From positions 1,466,031-1,530,030 of the forward strand of contig NW_003101668.1 in NCBI RefSeq assembly GCF_000003855.2: DNA of 64,000 nt, read 5' to 3'. The notes under the pieces were generated by a model. It searched no databases and had not been told where the DNA came from. It saw only the letters and a program-made list of their open reading frames with translations. The translations under genes and the position numbers were made by a program. Numbering within the stretch: position 1 is the stretch's first letter; each line of letters begins with the position of its first letter. Below are positions 56,158 to 64,000 of this stretch, in pieces. Source of the stretch: Blastomyces gilchristii SLH14081 (taxonomy: Eukaryota; Ascomycota; Eurotiomycetes; Onygenales; Ajellomycetaceae).

Positions 56158-59100
56158 ATATACAACAAAAACAATAAAAAAAGTTTAAAAACTCTTCAAA
56201 AATCACATTTATTTAAAATAATGTGAATAGAAACTTAAATTACATTTATTCTTATCTTCAAATTACATTTGAATAAAAAGTTGATTTTATACTACTTCAG
56301 GAGCTGAATTTTAATACTGAGTAAAAATATATCATTTCTCATTCAAGCTACTACTGCTTTTTATCTCAAAAGTCTGAGATAAAGTCAAGAGTAGTGATCT
56401 ATGAAAGAAAGAGATCAAGATATTAATTTAATCTAAGATTTAATATCATATCTGACCCTGATATTCTGATGAGTGACATTATAGATAAAGAAGATGAGTT
56501 TGATACTATACAGCTTATAAATATCTATAATGAAAAGTCATTGAAGAAATATAACAATATCTGAACAATTAATAGAGAATTTCTAAACATTACTTTATCA
56601 AGAAACTCTATAATTGCAGAAGACTTCAATGCACATTATCTCTGATGAAATTCAGAATGCAAGAGAGCAGTGAGAGCTGATAATCTGATTGAATGAATTT
56701 TTGAGCATTCAATAGATTTGATTAATAAGTCTGATCAACAAACATTCTTTAGAAAAGATATGAAACAGAAGTCTATTATAGATTTAATCTTCATATTATA
56801 AAATCTAATGAAAAGAAGACTTGTAAACTGATTTATTGATTTAAATGAGACATCAGAATCAGATCATGAGATTATTCAATTTAATATTGAACTGAGTGAA
56901 AAATAAATAAGTGAAAATCCTCTTCTCTCTAATCAGTATAACTTTGAAAAAGCTGATTGAAAAGTAGTTGAAGAAAGCATAAAACTGTTAAAATCTGAAA
57001 GACAGAATGAGCTATATTGAAATTCTGATCAAGATATCTCAAATGAAATGCTTGAGAATAGAGTGAAGCTTATTACATCTATTATTCTAACAAGTGTTAG
57101 AGATAATATTTTAAAGAGAAAATCTTCTGAGTATTCAAAACCTTGATAAAATGAGAATATCTCATCTAAAAGAAAAGAATTAGCTACTGCTAGAAGAGAT
57201 TGAAAGAATGATATAATATCTGATAAAGAGTTCAAAGCTGTCAGAAATGAATATTTTTCAGATATTAAAAGAGTTAAAACAGACTGCTGAAATAAATTTC
57301 TTGAAGAAGCATAAGAAAAGAAAGTTTTTAAAGCTTTTAACTATACTAAAACAAGAAGTGTAGTAAAACTTTCAGCCTTTGAATATGAGTTTCAGAATGA
57401 ATCATATACAGCAAACTCTTTTGAGAAAAAATGTCAAGCTTTCATGAGAATTCTCTTTCAGAACTCATCAGATTCAGATTCAGATTCAGAGGAAGAGAAT
57501 ATATCACTTCTCAACTACATTGATGAAAATGACTGAGAATGGCCTGATCTTATACAAGATGAATTAGAGTCAGCTATCTTCTCAAGTTCTGTTAAAACTG
57601 CTGCAGGTCCTGATTCAATTAATCACTTGATTATTTAAAATACATATTCCTACTTAAAGAATGAATATTTTGAGCTCTTTTTCAATCTCTTGAAAAATGA
57701 ATATCATTCTGAATACTGGAGAGAAGCCACTGAAGTGATTCTTGCAAAACCTAATAGAAAAACTTCAATTTCTAAGTCATATAGAGTAATATCTCTATTG
57801 AACTGTCTAGAAAAGGTTTTAGAAAAGATAATAGCTACTTAACTATCTTTTATAAGCTTTATAGATGATTCTCTTTTATTCAGTGAATAAATGAAAGATA
57901 GAAAACAGTGTTCTGTAATTGACACTGTTCTCTCAGTTGTTCATGATATTCAAATAGCAAAGCATGAGGATCTAGTCTCAACTGCAGTTTTTATTGATAT
58001 AAAAGAAGCATTTGATCATGTTTCAAAGTCAAAGTTAATTCAGACATTGAAGATATTAAAACTGTCACTCTCTCTAATAAAATGAGTTAACTGTTTTATA
58101 TCTAAAAGAAGTATACAACTCTTCTTTGATGGAATGAAATAAGACAAGACTGAGATAAAAATAGAAGTATCATAGAAATCTTCAATCTCACTCATTTTAT
58201 TTGCAATATACACTGCATATCTATTCAAAAATAGAAATATGAGAATAGTGCAATCTCTGAGTTATATGAATGATATTGATCTAGTCTACAGCTCAAAAAC
58301 TATTAAAGAGAATTTAAAAGTAATTGAAGAAGCTGCAAAGAAAATCTTTGTTAGAGCAGATATCAATCAAATTCAATTTAATATGAATAAAACTGAGTTA
58401 ATTCATTTCTTTTCTAGATTTAATGAGAAAGAACTATCTCTAACTCTTGTAAATAGAGAGATTAAACCCAGTGTAAATGTCAAATGATTAGAAGTATGAT
58501 TAAACTCTAAGTTGAATTTTAAATATCACATTCAATAAAGAACTGTCAAGGCAGAAAGACTATTGAACAACATAATCAGACTATCAAATACAGAGAGAGG
58601 TCTATTCTTCCAGGCTATGAGACAGGTATATATAGCCTGTATTACATCAGTAGCTGATTATGAAGTTCAAGTTTGATAGAATAATCAAGGGAATTTCACT
58701 GAACTCTTTCAAAGTCTGTAAAACAGAGTCTTGAGAAGAATTCTGAAAGCATTCAAATCATCTTCTATTAAAGCAATGAAAATTGAAGCTTCAATTCCTT
58801 CTTCTGTTATTAGATTTGAAAAGGCCTGTATAAACTATGCTCTGAGAGTTGTAAAGATGAGCTCAAATTATATAATCAGAGAAAGAGTCTCTTCTTCATT
58901 TTCATTAATTAACTCTGAAAATGAACTGAATTGAAATAGATTTCTTGATTGAAATGAAAATAATTCTTCAAAGAAAATGCCTTCTCAACTGTACAGACTA
59001 TGCTCTCTGATTAAAAATCAATTTTCTTCTTTAAATGTTGAAAAAGTTGATCATGAGAAGTTATCTCTCTGAAGAGAAAAGCTTGAATCTCTTATAGACT

Positions 59101-60116
59101 TATAAATAAGTGAACTATCAAAAGAGAAAGAATATGAACAGCATTTAAAGAGAATTTCTACAATCAATATAAAAGACTCTATTCTGATTTATTCAGATGA
59201 CTCAAAAAATGAGAACTTGAATAGATTAGACACAGACATTGCTTATACTGAAGATAATATTAATTTTATCTTAGATTTCTGAAATCTAGGCTCTGAATGT
59301 GAAGTCTTTGATGCTGAACTATTTGTAATAGTGAAAGCTTTCAAGCTCATTGAAATAAAATCTCATAAAAGAGGAAATTATTTGAAAGAGATATGAATAT
59401 TCTCTGATAGTCAAGCTGCTTTAAAAAGACTTAGAAATAGTCAGATTCATAATAATCAAATGAATCTTAAACTGATCTTAAACTCTGTTTTGAAAATTCA
59501 AAAGAGAAGAATATCAAAGCTGATAATTCATCTACACTGGGTTCCTGCTCATATGAATATTCATGGCAATGAATTGGCTGATTCAGCTGCAAAAAAGGGT
59601 GCAGAATTAAGCAGATCTATTCAAAAAACTGTGTCCTGATCTTTTATAAAGAGAAAAATAAAAGAATCTTGTTTAGACAAGTGAAATGAAAGCTGACAGA
59701 AACAAAAGAAGAGTATACATTATTCAAGATTTGAAACAAAACCTAAGTGAAAATCTTGTTTAATTAAATGTAAAAAGAAAATATTCTCATCTATAATACA
59801 GCTGAAACTAGGACATGGCTATTTCAAATCTTATATACAAAGATTTAATGATAGATTTGACTCAATAGAATGCTCATTCTGCAATATAAATGAGAATCCT
59901 GAGTATATTGTAATACACTGTGTATTATACAATAGTCTCAGAGCCAGATTGAAAGAGAAGTATAATCTAAATCAATTAAATATGAGATTCTTATTCTTAA
60001 CTGAGACAGGAATTAAATACTTAATAGACTTTCTGTCAGAAACTCAAGCAGCTATAAGAAAATGGCTAAATTCAGAATTATCTGAATATGAAGAGGAGGA
60101 AATCAACCAGATATAG
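56158..60116 (+). pseudogene. LINE copy 1 ORF2 (endonuclease, RT, RNase H)
   Basis: One frame can be followed for nearly 4 kb if stops are read through. The apurinic-type endonuclease shows EDFNAHYLW (about 56608-56640) and SDHEII (about 56860). RT has TAAGPDSINHLII, NCLEKVLEKII and AVFIDIKEAFDHV (about 57990-58020). The catalytic box YMNDID (58263-58280) has Asn where the first Asp of YMDD should be. RNase H (about 59170-59620) has YSDDSKNENL, DAELFVIVKA, FSDSQAAL and WVPAHMNIHGNELADSAA. A CSFC...H...C motif follows at about 59875-59930. It stops at TAG 60114-60116. Confidence 0.85.
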
Positions 60117-60488
60117 TCTGTTAAAACAGCTATATACTATCTTTTAATAATTTGTTTTGTTATAGTTTTTCTTTATTTTATCTTTTTCTTTCAATTTCTT
60201 TCTGTCTATCTATTTAATGTGTCTATCTTTAAGACTGTGTTCTCTTTTCCTTTGTCATGATATTGTCAAATGATTTCAAAGTATGAGATGATGTTAAAAC
60301 ACTGCAATTTGTAAACAGTTTTTGTATTCTGGGCTGGAATTTTCTGATTTTGTATATCTGAAATTGATGAATGTATAATAGTTAACTTTACAGATATAGA
60401 AAAAACCCTGAGAACTAAAAGTTCTCAGATAGATGTCATAGTCTCTGACTGCATACATCTATATTTGAAGAATAATAATAATAATAAT
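60117..60488 (+). other. LINE copy 1 3' UTR and (AAT)n tail
   Basis: A 372-bp 3' UTR with a perfect 9-bp hairpin, CTGAGAACT/AGTTCTCAG with a 3-base loop, at 60408-60428. The last bases are GAAGAATAATAATAATAAT. The tail meets copy 2 without extra DNA. Confidence 0.8.
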
Positions 60489-60961
60489 CAATGCCAAGTC
60501 TCACCCTTGTACTGCGCTTTCCAATCTGACCCATCCCCAGCAGAAAAATACAAAAAGATACCTCGGTGATAATATCAAGCATATAATCAACAGACACTTC
60601 TGAAGTGCAATCTCTGCAGTCTGTCATCAGTGTATCTAGACTTCAACACCAAGTCTCACCCTTGTACTACTCCTCTCAATCTGGCCCATCCCCGGCAGAA
60701 TAATACAAAAAGATACCTCAGCAACAGCATTTGATACATAATCAGCAGACAATGAGTCAACAGCACATCAACAACTATAAAATCAGTATATCTCAAGGTC
60801 TGACTGAGCCTTTAATCCCTGCACAGTGAGATATATTAAATCTAGTTTTATGAAAATTAATTCTATATTAATATAATCATTGATAAAGTCTGCTATTTTA
60901 AGATATAAATAACCAGTTTCTCTACATCTCACTGACAATATTTATATTATTATATAGAAAC

Positions 60962-61467
60962 TAGACTGACTATGTGACCATGTCTGGGACCAGGACCAGA
61001 TTTTTTGATAGTCTCATTACTAATTTGACTGATCTCATTACACAGTTTTAACATTAAATAGTAGTCTCATACTGTTTCAGTGAGACTTACTGTCTACTCT
61101 TGTCACATTTTTCAAATGAGATCATGATTTCCACTTCTCAATTTAAATTATTTTTATTACTTTAAATGACTTTAAATCTCATTTGAGTGTTATCAAAAAG
61201 CGTTACTTTTTAAAAAATTAAAAATAGTCTAAAAAAAACCTTAAAATGTCTAAAGATAGTAACTTTATGCCAAGAATGGGACTAAATGGGACCAAATAGA
61301 ACCACTTTCTTATTTTTTTCAAGTCATGATTCCATTTTAAGATCTGATATATAGTCACTTTACATGTTTTTTTGATAGCCAGTCCCAGCGGGATTCACGC
61401 CAAGAAATGTATGAGATCAGATCAAATGAGATCAAATGTGAAATTCATGGTCTCAGCAGTCAGTTTA
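60962..61467. mobile_element. hAT-type MITE D (506 bp)
   Basis: The ends are TAGACTGACTATG and, inverted, TAAACTGACTGC. It is flanked by a perfect 8-bp duplication ATAGAAAC (60954-60961, 61468-61475). The uninterrupted site is visible in LINE copy 1 near 53750. Its terminal sequences match the ends of the 5.7-kb hAT elements, and it carries the TTTTTGATAACACT-like motif inverted at about 61189-61213. It has no coding frame, so it is a non-autonomous derivative. Confidence 0.92.
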
Positions 61468-61745
61468 ATAGAAACAGACTTATATTCTCTATAATATCAA
61501 GACTCTGAAGAGGGACAGTCTTGATAGAGAATATACAGTAGTACATATTCTAGCAGTTTCTATCTCATTCTTCTGCAGCAGTTAATGCAAAAAAAAAAGA
61601 TCTTAGAAATAGTTTTTTACTTCTCTTGAAAAAGTAAGATGTTTTTCTCTGAATTTTATACAATATTCTCACAAAGAATTAAAAACAGAGCTGTTTTCTG
61701 TCATAATTTCATATTCTTTTAAGTAAGAATTACTTTTTCAGTGAC

Positions 61746-62251
61746 TAGACTGGCTGCTGGAATCATGAATTTCACATTTGATCTCATTTGATCTGGTCCC
61801 ATACATTTCTTGGTGTGAATCCCGCTGGGACTGGCTATTAAAAAAACATGTAAAGTGACTATATATCAGATCTTAAAATAAAACCATGACTTGAAAAAAA
61901 TGAGAAAGTGGTTTCATTTGGTTTCATTTAGTCTCATTCTTGGCATAAAGTTACTATTTTTAGACATTTTAAGGTTTTTTTTAGACTATTTTTAATTTTT
62001 TAAAAAGTAACACTTTTTGGTAACACTCAAATGAGATTTAAAGTCATTTAAAGCAATAAAAATAATTTAAATTGAGAAGTGGAAATCATGATCTCATTTG
62101 AAAAATGTGACAAGAGTAGACAGTAAGTCCCACTGGAACAGTATGAAACTACTATCTAATGTTAAAACCGTGTAATGGGATCAGTTGAATTGATAATGAA
62201 ACTATCAAAAAATCTGGTCCTGGTCTCAGACACAGTTACACGGTCAGTCTA
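61746..62251. mobile_element. hAT-type MITE E (506 bp), inverted relative to D
   Basis: Same family and length as MITE D in opposite orientation. It is flanked by a perfect 8-bp duplication TCAGTGAC (61738-61745, 62252-62259). The ends are TAGACTGGCTGCTGG and GGTCAGTCTA. The empty site is seen in LINE copy 1 near 54000. D and E are 278 bp apart and mostly complementary, so a transcript could form a long hairpin. Confidence 0.92.
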
Positions 62252-62719
62252 TCAGTGACTGAAGAGCTTTTATTAATACTTAATTTCTTTTTACACTCTT
62301 TATTAACTGATTTAAGTTGCACACTTGTTGTGTGAGAAGAATTGAATGATTTAGAATAAAATTGAATAGTTTTAATCAATTTCTCTGCAAAAAATTAATT
62401 TATTTTTTGTCAGTTTTTCTCTCAAAAACTGTCATATCATCTGATTTATTATCAATTGATATCAAACTCTTTCTCACTGTATCCCAAGAAAGAGATTGTA
62501 AAGATTTTATTAATTTATCTCAAAAATCAATTTTAGTTTATTAGATTCTCTTCAAAAATCTAATCTAGTTACTGAACTAGTGTGAAAAAAATCAGATGTT
62601 TTATACACAAAAGTCTTTTATTCTTCTTTTAAAACAGTCTGACCAACTTTTCAATTGAAAACAGACTTAGAAATATCTCAATTGAAACAGTCTGACCAAC
62701 TTTTCATTGAGTGAGAACA

Positions 62720-64000
62720 ATGAGTTCAAAAATACACTCAGTTAATGTGGAAAAAGATGCTTTCTCAAATACTATTCCTGAGATTGAAATTCTGAAGAGA
62801 AGAAAGAAAGAAGAAATAGAGAAACAACAAGTTCTTGAAATACAGAAACTTGAAAAAGCAAGCAAGATTCTTGAAAAGCAGTGTCTGAGTGAGATGAATG
62901 AAGAAGTTCTGTTAATTCTTCATACTCAGGCTAGACAACTACAGAAGATGATCAAGTTCAAACTTGGAATCTCAAACACAGTTCAAAAAACATTGAAAAT
63001 TTCTAGTACAATCACTGACTCTTCATCTTGCTCTTCTTTCTTTTTTCCTACTTCTTCTTCTTCTTTGAATCAGAAGAAAACATATGCTCAAGCAGCTGAA
63101 TCTGCTGTCTCTAAACCTGCTATCTCAAAATCTGCTCAAAATCCTGAGAAAACTGAGAAGAATACTGCTCATACCTCTATTCATAGAAAAGTAAAAAAGA
63201 AAATGTAAAGAGAGAAAAACTTTCAAATCTTCAGAAATAGAAGACTTATTCTCAAAGTCTCAAATCAAAACATTCTGCAAAGAAACAAGCTAAACTTAAA
63301 TCTTATTTTCAGAATCAGAAATGAAATTAATCAGCAGTTCTTTTCTCAGTTAATGACTGATATTGAAGTTTAAAAATCAGTTATAGCTTTAATTAAGTCA
63401 TCATTCTTTGAAAAGTGCATCATTCTGACTACAATGCCTGAATTCAGTGCTGAATTACTTAGTCACAATGAGAATCTCTGAAAGTCAGCAGTAGAATCTT
63501 TGCTAAACACAATAATTCTATTTAAAAGAGATGAAAAGTGAAACAAATTCATTCTTCATGATATTTCAGTTGAAATTTTTGACTGTGAAGAAGAAATGCT
63601 ACTTCTCAAAAATGAATTGAAAGAATACAACTCTATTCAACTGAGAAAGAAGCCTGTATAACTAAGTTCAATTGAGTTCAGATAAAGCAGGAGAAATGCC
63701 TCTGTTCTAGTATATATAAAAACACTTAAACAGTCAAAGATCTCTGAAGTAAGAGTAGCAGGTTTGAAAATAAGAGTTCATGAATACAAAGACTCAAGAA
63801 TAAATCTCAAAGCTTAAACACAGTATTCAAACTGTCAAAGATATGAACACTTTACAATCTCATATTTTAGTGACTTAAAATATGCATTCTATATCAGAGA
63901 TCATAAAACTAGTGAGCATAAATGTGAAACATGCTTAAAAAGAGGTGAAATATGTCAACACACTCTGCTTAAGTGGTCTAATTGTAAAGAAAAACATGCA
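62720..64000 (+). pseudogene. LINE copy 2 ORF1, partial at window end
   Basis: ATG at 62720 opens MSSKIHSVNVEKDAFSNTI. The frame stays open to 63208, further than in copy 1, covering the coiled coil and the Ser/Lys-rich linker. A stop and frame loss follow. The knuckle region at about 63820-64000 includes GHFTI-like and HKCETCLKRGE-like pieces but has stops. Sequence ends inside the third knuckle. It differs from copy 1 by scattered transitions. Confidence 0.75.

Larger units (their letters stand above)
52588..60488 (+). mobile_element. Tad1-like LINE copy 1, complete apart from an assembly gap
   Basis: This is a non-LTR retrotransposon. It has a 5' region of tandem GC-rich units, a long 5' UTR and ORF1 (gag-like, with three zinc knuckles). 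ORF2 carries endonuclease, RT, RNase H and a terminal Cys/His motif. The 3' UTR ends in (AAT)n at 60470-60488. ORF2 ending in RNase H and the (TAA)n-type tail fit the Tad1/I group. It is followed directly by a second copy. Confidence 0.88.
60489..64000 (+). mobile_element. Tad1-like LINE copy 2, runs off window
   Basis: This is the same family as copy 1. The 5' UTR begins with two partial copies of the 5' unit (60489-60636 and 60640-60850, both with CCAAGTCTCACCCTTGTACT). It is interrupted by two MITEs, and ORF1 starts at 62720. ORF2 lies outside the window. It sits head to tail behind copy 1. Confidence 0.85.

Overview
The window is transposable-element DNA from a eukaryotic nucleus, most likely a filamentous ascomycete. 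Three things point there: spliceosome-type introns, an element set typical of fungi (Ty3/gypsy chromoviruses, Ty1/copia, a Tad1-like LINE, hAT transposons, a tRNA-derived SINE), and heavy C-to-T decay of repeats that resembles repeat-induced point mutation (RIP). Very few of the open reading frames are intact genes. Most are remnants in which Trp codons became stops, so element frames can only be followed by reading through the stops. In most elements CC/GG and CG are depleted while CA and CT survive, so Trp codons usually became TGA. The copia element instead shows TA enrichment and Trp-to-TAG changes. I cannot name the species.

Layout. 1-4332 is a hAT transposon (copy A) cut by the window edge and inserted in a minus-strand gypsy element (Gyp1, to 7508). 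The Gyp1 LTR is broken by a small inverted-repeat element (7509-8198), which is itself broken by hAT copy B (8199-13973, 5.8 kb). 14054-17291 is a second gypsy (Gyp2), joined inside its integrase to the reverse transcriptase of a third gypsy (Gyp3, chromodomain type, to about 20790) that carries a SINE at 17675-18046. hAT copy C (21354-27038) sits in unidentified decayed sequence. A 5'-truncated gypsy (Gyp4) covers about 28510-30990 and is followed by about 3 kb of unassigned decayed DNA. A 5'-truncated Gyp1 copy (34079-37409) comes next, then an AT-rich tandem repeat, then a full-length Gyp1 (38556-44255) with both LTRs and a TTTAA target duplication.

45700-47837 is the only stretch resembling ordinary host DNA. 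It holds the 3' part of a Myb/SANT-like gene, two TATA-type promoters, and a short gene whose two ends are unmutated while its middle is decayed. 47838-52583 is a minus-strand copia element carrying a second SINE (48648-49027). From 52588 onward are two Tad1-like LINEs head to tail. The first has GC-rich tandem 406-bp promoter-like units at its 5' end and an assembly gap. The 5' UTR of the second is interrupted by two inverted 506-bp hAT-type MITEs, and the element runs off the window end.

How the parts relate: the hAT elements encode a BED/hATC-type transposase plus a separate lysine-rich protein with a Cys pair motif. The MITEs share hAT termini and were probably moved by that transposase. 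The SINE and the LINE share an AAGAATAATAATAA-type 3' end, so the LINE probably moved the SINE. The most novel-looking signals are the two-gene hAT element with its shared intron-core motif, the SINE-LINE pair, and the CC/CG mutation context visible directly by comparing the two LTRs of one element.
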